Below, one piece after another: positions 34,099 through 41,887 of a stretch of DNA of 64,000 bases. A program made the position numbers and the translations under genes. The stretch is taken from the NCBI GenBank assembly GCA_016789745.1, contig JAEUQF010000084.1, positions 1 to 64,000 of the forward strand. The letters are read 5' to 3'. Origin of the DNA: Bryobacterales bacterium (GTDB lineage: Bacteria; Acidobacteriota; Terriglobia; Bryobacterales; Bryobacteraceae). Positions within the stretch are counted from its first letter, which is position 1, and each line of letters starts with the position of its first letter. The notes below the pieces were generated by a model that had not been told where the DNA came from, did not search any database, and saw nothing but the letters and a program-made list of their open reading frames with translations.

Positions 34099-35087
34099 GG
34101 CTTCGCCTCCAGAAACTCGTTCGTGTAAGTCTTCATCAAATCGACGTTCAGCGAAGGATCCACCGCCAGTTTCAGAAAGTCGCGAATGGCTTCGGGGCCA
34201 CCCTGCGGCATCCGGCCGTCGCGCGAGAGTGCCGGCATCGCCAACTCCAAGGACCGCTGCGCCGCTCCCGAACCTGGGGTATGCCACGACGCCGGCAGGC
34301 TGGCTGCGACTTCAATCGAGGAACGCTCGTGAATCCAGCCCGCCGCCCTGGCGAGCGCCCGCGTGATGCGGCGGGCGGTATCCGGGTTCTCCACCAGCCA
34401 GCGGGAGGACGATACCACCGCACCAACAGGAACGTGCGGCACGCCGAAGACCACCGCTGTCCCCTCCGGTGTGCGGAGGTCAACCAGAACTTTCATACCC
34501 GGCCTTCGGGCGCGGAGTGTCTCCAGTGGGATGGAGGTTAGCATTGCCGCGTCAACCTTGTTGTTCTCCAACGCGGCGATAGAAGTCCCAGCGGTTCCGA
34601 TCGCAACCGGCTGGACGTCGGCCAAACTCATTCCATGGCGGAGCAGGATGATACTTAGGTAATTTTGGCTCGCCGACCCCAGCGAGGTTACGCCTACCGT
34701 TTTGTTTTTGAGCTGTTCAATCGTCGTGATCAACGGCCTTCCAGGCGCTACCACGAGCGCATTGTTCGGGAACGTGTACAGCAGGAAGAATGACCTGACA
34801 TCTCTCCCGAGGGCGGCTGCCTGCAGGGTTTGCTCATAAGTGCTGGCGCAGATTGCAACACTGCCCCCCAGTAGTGCCTCCATGGTCTTGCCGGTACTGC
34901 TCAACTCCTCCAGATGAACGTCGAGACCTTCCTGCTCAAAGAAGCGCAGTGATTTCGCCAGATAGACCGCAAGGGTGCCGATGGAGGTCGAGAGGACCGC
35001 GATGCGCACTCGAGGCCGCGTGCCTGGCCGCAAGCATGAGGGTAGCAGCGCCGCCATCATCGCCGGAAGGTCACGCCGCCGCATCAT
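34095..35087 (-). CDS. Substrate-binding lipoprotein (array member 9)
   Basis: 330 residues from ATG 35087. Start M-M-R-R-R-D-L-P with lipobox L-P-S-C (Cys18). The fold shows F-F-E-Q-E-G-L-D-V, L-L-G-G-S-V-A-I, L-K-N-K-T-V-G-V-T-S-L-G-S and A-L-E-N-N-K-V-D-A-A. The tail is T-Y-T-N-E-F-L-E-A-K-P, whose codons contain GGAGG seven bases before the ATG of member 8. The frame remains open to 35423 in the wrong frame of member 10; the start is fixed by the ATGA overlap. With member 8 it forms a recently duplicated pair. Confidence 0.85.
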   Translation of the reverse strand: MMRRRDLPAMMAALLPSCLRPGTRPRVRIAVLSTSIGTLAVYLAKSLRFFEQEGLDVHLEELSSTGKTMEALLGGSVAICASTYEQTLQAAALGRDVRSFFLLYTFPNNALVVAPGRPLITTIEQLKNKTVGVTSLGSASQNYLSIILLRHGMSLADVQPVAIGTAGTSIAALENNKVDAAMLTSIPLETLRARRPGMKVLVDLRTPEGTAVVFGVPHVPVGAVVSSSRWLVENPDTARRITRALARAAGWIHERSSIEVAASLPASWHTPGSGAAQRSLELAMPALSRDGRMPQGGPEAIRDFLKLAVDPSLNVDLMKTYTNEFLEAKP

Positions 35088-36067
35088 GGCTTTGCCTCCA
35101 GGTACTCGTTCGTGTAAGTCCTGGCCAGATCGACGGACACGTCCTTGCCCGAAGAACCGGAGAGATAGTCGCGAGCGGCCGCCGAGGCCCACGCCGGCAT
35201 CCGGCCGTCTATTGTGTAACCTGCTACTTCGCCCCGTAGCGCACGCAGAGCCGGCTCCGCGTTCGACGTGCGAAGCGCCTCGGGCACGTGCGCCAGCACC
35301 TCCTCCGGAGGTCTCTCGCGAATCCACTTGGCCGCCCGCGCCATGGCCCGCCCGAAACCTCGTGTCTGCTCGCTGTGATCGCCCAGCCAGCGGGAGGACG
35401 CCGCCAGCACCATGGTGGGCCAAGCCGGAACACCGAAGATGGCCGATATGCCCGCCGGCGTTCGCGTGTCCGCCAGAATCCTCAGTTTCGGATGGCGGTC
35501 GTGAAGAATCTCAAATGGCACTGCGTTCAGGAATGCCGCATCCGCCTTTCCATGCTCCAATGCTGCAATGGGTGCGACGCCACCCCCAACCACCACCGGC
35601 GTCACTTGATCTCCCGTCATTCCGTGTACCCGAAGCAGCTTCACGAGCAGCAGTTGCATGGGCGCGCCTAACGACGTCACTCCCACCGTGCGCCCGCGCA
35701 GGTCCTCCACTCGTTGGATCTCCGGCTTCCCCGGAGCCGCCGCCAGCACCACCATCGGTCTGTCCGTGATTACAAAAAACGACGTCACGTCACGTCCGGC
35801 GGACACCGCCAACAGCACCTGCGAGTAGGTTGTCAGCGCCACGTCGACACTGCCTCCCAGCAGCGCCTCCATCGTTCGCGAGCCACTGACGGTTTCGTCC
35901 ACCCGGACCTCGAAACCCTCCTCCCCGAAATAGCCCAGATTGATCGCGACATCGAAGGTCAGCCGCTGCACCCCCGACAGAGAGGCGACGTGGACCATGG
36001 GTTTCGTCCCCGTTCGCGAACAGGAGCAGACCTGCATCAAAAGGAGGAATAGCAGAACTCGCCCCAT
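35084..36067 (-). CDS. Substrate-binding lipoprotein next to the permease (array member 10)
   Basis: 327 residues. Sec signal with lipobox V-C-S-C (Cys16). The fold shows G-Y-F-G-E-E-G-F-E-V, L-L-G-G-S-V-D-V-A, L-R-G-R-T-V-G-V-T-S-L-G-A and A-L-E-H-G-K-A-D-A-A. The tail is T-Y-T-N-E-Y-L-E-A-K-P. The ATG directly follows the permease stop (TAGATG) behind AGGTGGGG. As the first binding protein after the transporter genes it is a good candidate for the original partner of this permease, although that is inference. Confidence 0.85.
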   Translation of the reverse strand: MGRVLLFLLLMQVCSCSRTGTKPMVHVASLSGVQRLTFDVAINLGYFGEEGFEVRVDETVSGSRTMEALLGGSVDVALTTYSQVLLAVSAGRDVTSFFVITDRPMVVLAAAPGKPEIQRVEDLRGRTVGVTSLGAPMQLLLVKLLRVHGMTGDQVTPVVVGGGVAPIAALEHGKADAAFLNAVPFEILHDRHPKLRILADTRTPAGISAIFGVPAWPTMVLAASSRWLGDHSEQTRGFGRAMARAAKWIRERPPEEVLAHVPEALRTSNAEPALRALRGEVAGYTIDGRMPAWASAAARDYLSGSSGKDVSVDLARTYTNEYLEAKP

Positions 36068-36865
36068 CTACCCCACCTGCCTCGCCGACGTGTCCCGATT
36101 CGGCTTCCATCGCAGCAGCCAGCGCTCCAGCCGGTCCACACCCGCGCCTACCAGCAGCACCACGGCGGCAAGGATGGTCATCCCCGCAAAGACACCGGTG
36201 GTGTCGAAGACGCCCTCTGCCTGCGCGATTGTGTAGCCAATGCCGCGCGAGGCCCCCAGGTATTCGCCCACCACTACGGCAATGATCGCGAAGCCGATGC
36301 TGATATGCAGGCTCGAGAAGATCCAAGTCAGCGCACTCGGAATCAGCACATGGCGGATCAGTTGCCTTTCGGACGCACCCAGCATCCGCGCGTTGTCCAA
36401 CTGCACCGGGTCCACTTCCCGCACGCCCTGGTAGGTGTTGAAGAACACGATGAAGAAGACTACCGTCACCCCCAGCGCCACCTTCGACCAGATGCCGAGA
36501 CCGAACCACAACAGGAAGATCGGCGCCAGCACCACCCGTGGCAACGCGTTGGCAATGCGGATGTACGGATCGAGCAGCGCCGCCAGCCAACGGTTCCTCG
36601 CCAGCAGGAAGCCGAAGACCACACCGGCAAATACGCCGATGCCGAACGAGAGCGCCGCTTCGGTCATCGTGGTGGCCAGATGCGCCCAGACGCTCCCGGT
36701 CGCAAACATCTTCCACACCCTCTCGGCGACATCGCTGGGGCGGCTGAAGAAAAACTTGTCCATCCATCGATAGGTCACGCCAACCTGCCACAGGGACAGC
36801 AGACCGGCGCCTAGCAGAACTTGCCACACCAGCATCGGCACGCTACGCTTCGTCGCTTCGCTCAT
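36068..36865 (-). CDS. ABC transporter permease, SsuC/TauC type
   Basis: 265 residues with about six membrane segments. The cytoplasmic coupling loop typical of this family is present around A-R-M-L-G-A-S-E-R-Q-L-I-R-H-V-L-I-P-S-A, the EAA-type motif. N-A-L-P-R-V-V-L-A-P-I-F-L-L-W-F-G and G-E-Y-L-G-A-S-R-G-I-G are family landmarks. It would form a homodimeric inner-membrane channel for small organic anions or a thiamine-type precursor. It is the only permease in the 16-kb array, overlapping the ATPase gene by 23 bases upstream and abutting member 10 downstream. Confidence 0.92.
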   Translation of the reverse strand: MSEATKRSVPMLVWQVLLGAGLLSLWQVGVTYRWMDKFFFSRPSDVAERVWKMFATGSVWAHLATTMTEAALSFGIGVFAGVVFGFLLARNRWLAALLDPYIRIANALPRVVLAPIFLLWFGLGIWSKVALGVTVVFFIVFFNTYQGVREVDPVQLDNARMLGASERQLIRHVLIPSALTWIFSSLHISIGFAIIAVVVGEYLGASRGIGYTIAQAEGVFDTTGVFAGMTILAAVVLLVGAGVDRLERWLLRWKPNRDTSARQVG

Positions 36866-37646
36866 AGCTCTTCAGGACCTCCTTACGCAGATCACTCCAG
36901 ATGGCGCGGTAGAACTCGCCGAACCGTGGCTCGGTTTTGATATCGATGAGATTGCGCGGCCGGGGCAGGTCCACGCCATACTGCCCGACGATCGTGCTTC
37001 CAGGACCAGCCGACAGAACCACCACTTCGTCCGACAGCGCGATGGCCTCTTCCAGGTCGTGTGTTACAAACATGACCGTCTCGCCCGATTCCGCCCAGAG
37101 CCTCAGGATTTCCCCCTCCATGCGCAGCCGGGTATGTACGTCGAGCGCCCCGAACGGCTCGTCCATCAGCACGATGTCCGGCTTTACGATCCACGCCTGC
37201 GCCATGGCCGCGCGCTTGCGCATGCCGCCGCTCAACTGGTACGGGTAGCTGTCGGCGAAGCCTTTCAACCCCACCCGATCGACCCATTGCAGGGCCAGTT
37301 CGCGGGACTCCTTGGCGTCCTTACCGCGCAGATGGAGCCCGAGTTCGATGTTCCCCACCACCGTCTTCCACGGCAGCAAGGCGTCCTGCTGGAACATGTA
37401 GGAGGCTCGCCTGTTGATGCCCTTGAGCCGCTCGCCGAAGACATGGATCGTGCCCTCACTTGGCTCCATCAGACCGGCGGTCATGTTCAGGATGGTCGAC
37501 TTGCCGCAACCGCTCGGGCCGACGATCGACACGAATGAGCCTTTGCCGACATCCAGGCTGATGTTCTGAACCGCCGTGTAGCGGTTGCCTTTGGGGCTGA
37601 CAAAGCGGCGCGCGAGGTTGGTGAGTTTCACGGATACAATGCTCAA
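36843..37646 (-). CDS. ABC transporter ATPase, SsuB/TauB type
   Basis: 267 residues. Walker A G-P-S-G-C-G-K-S-T, Q-loop F-Q-Q-D-A-L-L-P-W, signature L-S-G-G-M-R-K-R, Walker B I-V-L-M-D-E-P-F-G-A-L-D and H-loop T-H-D-L-E-E-A are complete, so it should hydrolyse ATP to drive the permease encoded downstream. The start is TTG at 37646, which overlaps the stop of the frameshifted member 11 as TTGA and follows AAGGAG. The same four-base junction is used by the ATG/GTG starts elsewhere in the array, which supports this rare start codon. It is the only ATPase in the array. Confidence 0.92.
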   Translation of the reverse strand: MSIVSVKLTNLARRFVSPKGNRYTAVQNISLDVGKGSFVSIVGPSGCGKSTILNMTAGLMEPSEGTIHVFGERLKGINRRASYMFQQDALLPWKTVVGNIELGLHLRGKDAKESRELALQWVDRVGLKGFADSYPYQLSGGMRKRAAMAQAWIVKPDIVLMDEPFGALDVHTRLRMEGEILRLWAESGETVMFVTHDLEEAIALSDEVVVLSAGPGSTIVGQYGVDLPRPRNLIDIKTEPRFGEFYRAIWSDLRKEVLKSYERSDEA

Positions 37647-38709
37647 GGCTTGGCTCCTTCCGCAGGGTTGGTGAACTCGTTTGGCGCGGTCTCCTTCAGC
37701 ACCGGGTTTTCCAGGAATTCGTTGGTGTCGATCGTTCGCGCGTCGATGTTCGCCAGTCGCACTTTCTCCACCGAATGCGCCGTTACTCGCATAACCGCGT
37801 CATAGCCGCTTTCGGGGAAGCGCCCATCCCGCGAGTACTTGTGACGCCACCGCTCAATGACGGCGATATCCACCGATGGCTCGGCGCTTTGGTATTCCGG
37901 TGGAAGCTTGGCAACGGTTTCGGAAACAGGCCGGTCGTGCAGATGGCGCAAACCGCGCACCACCGCTCGCGCCACTTTGCGTGCCAGTTCCGGGTTCTTC
38001 TCCAGCCATTGCGTGCGGGCGCACAGAGTATAGGACGGATAGTTGTCCGTTCCGAAGATCTTCCGGAAGCGGGCCGGATCGAGCGGGTCGAACAGGACCG
38101 TCAAGTCCGGGTGACGCCTCCGCAGCGTCTCCAGTCCGATCGGGGACTTGACTGCCGGTCTACCCGGCCATGCTCGATTGCCGCTACGTTCGTCCCACCG
38201 AATCCGATGCCCGTAGTGGCCACCGACTCCGGTGTCATACCATGGCGCGAAAGAATATAACTCAGCACGAGGTGGGTCTGCGAGCCGGCACTGGAAACAC
38301 CGACCGTCGCCCCGCGCAGGTCGTCCATTCGTGCGATCTTTTGCGATGCTTTCGGGGAGACGACCAGCGGAAAGGGAAGGCCGTTGAACTGCGTCAGAAA
38401 CGCCTTCATGGGCTGACCCTCGGCCGTCAATTGAGCCGTCTGCTCTAATGAGGCTGCCGCGATATCCGCGCTTTGGCTGACCAGGGCCTCCATCGCCTTC
38501 GCCGAGCCGGACATCCCAGCCAGCGTTACGCGCACGCCCTCCTGTTCGAAGTAGCCCAGCGATTGCGCCAGGGGAACGGCTGTATGCCCGAAAGTCCCCA
38601 AAGGGATTGCGATCCGCGCCTCCGCAAGGCTGGCGGCGTTTCGGTTGCACCCCCACGGCGCCAGTAGGACCCCTAGCAGCCAACGCCGTCTCGTCTCGCG
38701 TGCGGGCAT
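37643..38709 (-). pseudogene. Frameshifted substrate-binding lipoprotein gene (array member 11)
   Basis: From ATG 38709 the first frame gives a Tat-like start (R-E-T-R-R-R-W-L-L) with lipobox P-W-G-C (Cys21), S-L-G-Y-F-E-Q-E-G-V, and L-R-G-A-T-V-G-V-S, up to A-I-E-H-G-R-V-D near 38157. There the sense continues in another frame (A-V-K-S-P-I-G-L-E-T-L-R-R-R, then the tail D-T-N-E-F-L-E-N-P), consistent with loss of a single base. No slippery heptamer is visible at the junction, so a real or sequencing frameshift is more likely than programmed slippage. It heads the unit that contains the ATPase and permease, with its own leader motif. The last codons carry AAGGAG for the ATPase. Confidence 0.8.
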
Positions 38710-38745
38710 ACCTGTAGAAGTGGCTTCCCGGTCCAAACCGGCTCA
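38710..38745 (-). promoter_or_regulatory. Leader motif, copy in front of array member 11
   Basis: TGAGCCGGTTTGGA (38732-38745 on the minus strand) is followed seven bases later by GCCACTTCTACAGGT, which abuts the ATG at 38709. The same arrangement occurs before members 12 and 14. A T-rich stretch lies upstream. It may be a promoter, an operator or a translational leader. Confidence 0.55.
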
Positions 38746-38772
38746 CGCCAGCGGAAAAAATTGAGCACGCGG

Positions 38773-39768
38773 CTATTTCACCGCCCTCACAAACTCGTTG
38801 GTGTAGGTTTTCGACAGATCGAAGTTCGGTTCGCGTTCCCGGTCCGCTGCCGTCGTAAAGATCCTCGCAACCGCTTCGGGTCCGCCCGGAGGCATAAGGC
38901 CGTCCTTGGACAGCGAGTCCGCCACCTCACGCATCGTCTCCAGGTCCGCCTCCCGATCCCCGCTGCGGAAGCGCTCGGGCAAGCGGGCGGCTACTTCCTC
39001 GATCGGATGCTCCCGTATCCACCGCAAGGTCGTCAGAATTCCTCGCGCCAGGGCACTCGCTTCGACGGGATGCCCGGCCAGCCAGTCCTCACGCGCAAAT
39101 AGCGAAGCGGAGGGAAGTTCCTCCACACCAAACACACGCCGTTGCTCCTCCCGCGAACGCGGATCTACCAACACACGCGCTCCTGGCGACCGTCGCTTCA
39201 GCATGTTGTAGGCCCCCCGATTGAGCATGCCGGCGTCAACCTTTCCGTGCTCGAGCGCCGTTACCGCCGGAGCGCTGTTACCGACCACGACCACGTGAAC
39301 ATCGGAGATCTTCAATCCATGCAGAGACAAGAAATGCTCCAGCGTGCGATGGAAAGGGCCGCCAAAGCTGCCGATCCCCACGGTTGCGCCCTTCAGGTCC
39401 TCCACGCGGCGGATGCGGTCCGCCTGCGCGGGCGCAACCGCCAGCAGGATGCCGGGCTTTAGGGAGCTGATTAGGAAGGCACGCAACCTGCGGCCTTCGG
39501 GAGCCCGCAGAAGGGTGTTTTCATAGTTGCCGTACACCACGTCGGAGGAGCCCCCCATCAGGGCCTCCACTGCTTTCGTTCCGCCGGCAGCCACTTCGAT
39601 CGCCACCGCAACGCCGGCATCCCGGAAGTGGCCCAGTTCCTGCGCGAGGAACGGGGGGAAGAACTCCTGCACCCCTACGGCGATCATCCGCACGGCACTC
39701 CGCTCGCCACGCCTGCAACTCCCCAACAGGGCCAGCCCCCCGACAACCTCTCTGCGAGTCAGCTTCAT
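38773..39768 (-). CDS. Substrate-binding lipoprotein (array member 12)
   Basis: 331 residues from ATG 39768; an in-frame ATG at 39780 directly follows the leader motif and would add M-S-A-T. Start M-K-L-T-R-R-E-V with lipobox L-G-S-C (Cys18), so a Tat-type lipoprotein is possible. The fold shows H-F-R-D-A-G-V-A-V, L-M-G-G-S-S-D-V-V, L-K-G-A-T-V-G-I-G-S-F-G-G and A-L-E-H-G-K-V-D-A-G. The tail is T-Y-T-N-E-F-V-R-A-V-K. It is a close duplicate of member 13 downstream of its own leader and is not overlapped with its neighbours, so it may be transcribed separately. Confidence 0.85.
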   Translation of the reverse strand: MKLTRREVVGGLALLGSCRRGERSAVRMIAVGVQEFFPPFLAQELGHFRDAGVAVAIEVAAGGTKAVEALMGGSSDVVYGNYENTLLRAPEGRRLRAFLISSLKPGILLAVAPAQADRIRRVEDLKGATVGIGSFGGPFHRTLEHFLSLHGLKISDVHVVVVGNSAPAVTALEHGKVDAGMLNRGAYNMLKRRSPGARVLVDPRSREEQRRVFGVEELPSASLFAREDWLAGHPVEASALARGILTTLRWIREHPIEEVAARLPERFRSGDREADLETMREVADSLSKDGLMPPGGPEAVARIFTTAADREREPNFDLSKTYTNEFVRAVK

Positions 39769-39780
39769 CGTTGCGGACAT

Positions 39781-39816
39781 ACCTATAGAAGTGGCTTGCC
39801 TCTCCAAACCGGCTCA
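39781..39816 (-). promoter_or_regulatory. Leader motif, copy in front of array member 12
   Basis: TGAGCCGGTTTGGA at 39803-39816 (minus), seven variable bases, then GCCACTTCTATAGGT up to the ATG at 39780. It is the same layout and length as the copy at 38710. Confidence 0.55.
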
Positions 39817-39841
39817 AGCCGCACGGAAAAAGTTGCGCGTG

Positions 39842-40837
39842 CTATTTCACCGGCTTCACGAACTCGTTGGTGTAGGTTTTCGACAGATCGAAATTCGGCT
39901 CCCGTTCCCGGTCGACTGCGGAGGTAACCGCCTTGGCCACCGCTTCGGGCCCTCCCGGAGGCATGACACCATCCGGCGATAAAGCATCCACCACCGCGCG
40001 GATCGTCTCCAGGTCTGCCTCCGGATACGCGGTGCGGAAACGTTCCGGCATGAGTGCGCGGATCTCTTCCGCCGGATGCTCCCGGAGCCAACGCATGGTC
40101 CGGAGCATTCCTTCTGCCAGAGCGCGCGCTTGCGCGGGGTGGGCCGCCAGCCAGTCCTCGCGAGCGAACAGGGAGTGGCTGGGCAAGTCCTCGATACCGA
40201 AGACACGCCGTTTCTCCTCGCGTGACCGCGGGTGAATCAGCGCGCGGGTTCGCGGCGCCCGGAGCTTCAGCACGTTATAGGAACTCCAGGTAAGAATGCC
40301 GGCGTCCACCTTGCCGTGCTCGAAGGCGGCCACCGCGGAAGGACCCGCGCCAATCACCACTACTTGGACGTCGGAGATCTTCAATCCGTGCACGGAAAGG
40401 AAGTATTCCAAGATGCGGTGGTGGGTGCCGCCGAAGCTCCCGACCCCCACGGTGGCGCCCTTCAAATCCTCGACGCGCTGGATGCGGTCCGCCTGCGCCG
40501 GCGCTACCGCCAGCAGCCGCGAAGGCGTCAGCAGCACAATCGTAAAGGCACGCAATCGGCGGCCTTGGGGAGCCCGGAAGAGCGTGTAATCCCAGTTGTC
40601 GCACATGACGTCGGAGGAGCCCGCCATCAGGGCCTCTACTGCCTTCGACCCTCCGGCAACCACATCGATCGCCACCTCCAGGCCGGCTTCCTGGAAGTGC
40701 CCCAGTTCCTGTGCGAGAAACAGCGGAAAGAACTCCTGGATCCCGACGGCGATAATCCGCACCGAACGCCCCTCGGGGCGCCTGCAACTCCCCAACCACG
40801 CCACACCTGTCAGGGCTGCTCTGCGCGTCAGCTTCAT
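39842..40837 (-). CDS. Substrate-binding lipoprotein (array member 13)
   Basis: 331 residues. Start M-K-L-T-R-R-A-A-L with lipobox L-G-S-C (Cys18). The fold shows H-F-Q-E-A-G-L-E-V, L-M-A-G-S-S-D-V-M, L-K-G-A-T-V-G-V-G-S-F-G-G and A-F-E-H-G-K-V-D-A-G. The tail is T-Y-T-N-E-F-V-K-P-V-K. The ATG overlaps the stop of member 14 (ATGA) behind GGAGGCG. Very similar to member 12 throughout, including the same substitution of R/K-E-E-K/Q-R-R-V-F-G in lobe two; the pair looks recently duplicated. Confidence 0.87.
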   Translation of the reverse strand: MKLTRRAALTGVAWLGSCRRPEGRSVRIIAVGIQEFFPLFLAQELGHFQEAGLEVAIDVVAGGSKAVEALMAGSSDVMCDNWDYTLFRAPQGRRLRAFTIVLLTPSRLLAVAPAQADRIQRVEDLKGATVGVGSFGGTHHRILEYFLSVHGLKISDVQVVVIGAGPSAVAAFEHGKVDAGILTWSSYNVLKLRAPRTRALIHPRSREEKRRVFGIEDLPSHSLFAREDWLAAHPAQARALAEGMLRTMRWLREHPAEEIRALMPERFRTAYPEADLETIRAVVDALSPDGVMPPGGPEAVAKAVTSAVDREREPNFDLSKTYTNEFVKPVK

Positions 40838-41832
40838 AGCGCCTCCACAAAAGCGTTTGTGAAGCTGCCCCCCAGATCCGCCTCGCCTCCCATCTGCCGT
40901 TCGGAGGGCAGCGTATAGAGCCTGCGCACAGTGGCTGGCCCTTCCGGCGGCATTCTCCCATCCACGGAGAGCGCCTGCGCCACGAAATGAATCGTGTCTA
41001 GATCGGCATCGGCGTCAGTGGTCCGCAGGCGTTCTGGCAAAAGCGCCCGAACCTCTTCCGGGGAATGCTCGCGGATCCAGCGCATGGTCTTCACCATCGC
41101 CTGCGCCATGTCCCGGGCCATGTCCGGATTCCGCTCGATCCACATGGATGTCGCTAGTAAGCCGTGGGAAGGAACCGCGTCAACCCCGAAGATCCTTCGG
41201 CATTCGCTCTCCGTCCGCGGATCCACCAGAACGCGAATACCCGGTGATCGTTTCTTCAGCGTGTTCAACACGCTGGTATTGAGCATGGCGACACCAACCT
41301 TGCCATGCTCGATCGCCGCAATGGACGACGCGCCATTGCCTAACGCGACCAACTCGACGTGGGAGGTGCCGAGTCCGTGGACCGCAAGGATCGCCTCTAA
41401 CTGACGGTGATGCCCGCTGCCAAAGCCCGCTATCCCGACCACCGATCCCTTCAGGTCTTCCACTCGTTGTATCCTGGTCCTCGCCGAAGCGGAGACCGCC
41501 AGCACCGCCGGGGGCAACCTCGTCACCGTGCAGAACGACTGCAATCGGCGTCCACCCGGCACGCGGAGCAGCGTATCGAAGAACGTGTGATAGGCGAGGT
41601 CCGCCGACCCTCCCACCAGCGATTCGGTGATCTGCGAACCGCGGGGCATTTCCTCAATCTGGAGTCTGATGCCGGCTTCACGGAGATAGCCGAGTTCCAC
41701 TGCGGCATGGAGCGGGAAGGCTTCCTGAATGGAAATAGATAGCATCCGTAGCGGCGCCCCGTCACCACGGCGGCAGCCACCGGCCAGAAAAGGCGAGAGC
41801 CGGAGAAGGGCTTGCCTGCGCGAGATGGGCAT
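40834..41832 (-). CDS. Substrate-binding lipoprotein, first gene of the array (array member 14)
   Basis: 332 residues. Start M-P-I-S-R-R-Q-A-L, a twin-arginine-like n-region, with lipobox A-G-G-C (Cys20). The fold shows Y-L-R-E-A-G-I-R-L, L-V-G-G-S-A-D-L-A, L-K-G-S-V-V-G-I-A-G-F-G-S and A-I-E-H-G-K-V-G-V-A. The tail has lost much of the motif: S-F-T-N-A-F-V-E-A-L. The V-E-A-L codons still include GGAGG and overlap the next ATG. It follows the kinase gene by 55 bases that contain the leader motif, so it is the array gene nearest the sigma factor/kinase pair. Confidence 0.86.
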   Translation of the reverse strand: MPISRRQALLRLSPFLAGGCRRGDGAPLRMLSISIQEAFPLHAAVELGYLREAGIRLQIEEMPRGSQITESLVGGSADLAYHTFFDTLLRVPGGRRLQSFCTVTRLPPAVLAVSASARTRIQRVEDLKGSVVGIAGFGSGHHRQLEAILAVHGLGTSHVELVALGNGASSIAAIEHGKVGVAMLNTSVLNTLKKRSPGIRVLVDPRTESECRRIFGVDAVPSHGLLATSMWIERNPDMARDMAQAMVKTMRWIREHSPEEVRALLPERLRTTDADADLDTIHFVAQALSVDGRMPPEGPATVRRLYTLPSERQMGGEADLGGSFTNAFVEAL

Positions 41833-41870
41833 ACGCCCTTAGAAGTGCGATCCGCTTCCAAACCGGCTCA
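41833..41870 (-). promoter_or_regulatory. Leader motif, copy in front of array member 14
   Basis: TGAGCCGGTTTGGA at 41857-41870 (minus), eight bases, then GCACTTCTAAGGGCGT up to the ATG at 41832. The core is identical to the other two copies; the proximal part is slightly diverged. It lies in the 55-base gap between the kinase stop and the first array gene. Confidence 0.55.
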
Positions 41871-41887
41871 AGGAAATCGAAGAAACC

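Noticed and set aside
34099..35423. Apparent 112-residue N-terminal extension of array member 9, and similar extensions of members 3 and 8
   Set aside because: The extensions read neighbouring genes in the wrong frame. The true starts are the ATG codons overlapping the upstream stops, with GGAGG before them and signal peptides immediately after.
38100..38200. Programmed frameshifting in array member 11
   Set aside because: No slippery heptamer, Shine-Dalgarno-like stimulator or strong hairpin is visible at the frame change near 38157; a one-base loss is simpler.
25865..41832. The array as an assembly duplication artefact
   Set aside because: Members differ throughout their length, in signal type and in C-terminal class, and junctions are precise; an artefact would give near-identical copies. 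Individual junctions (members 6, 7 and 11) still deserve read-level checks.
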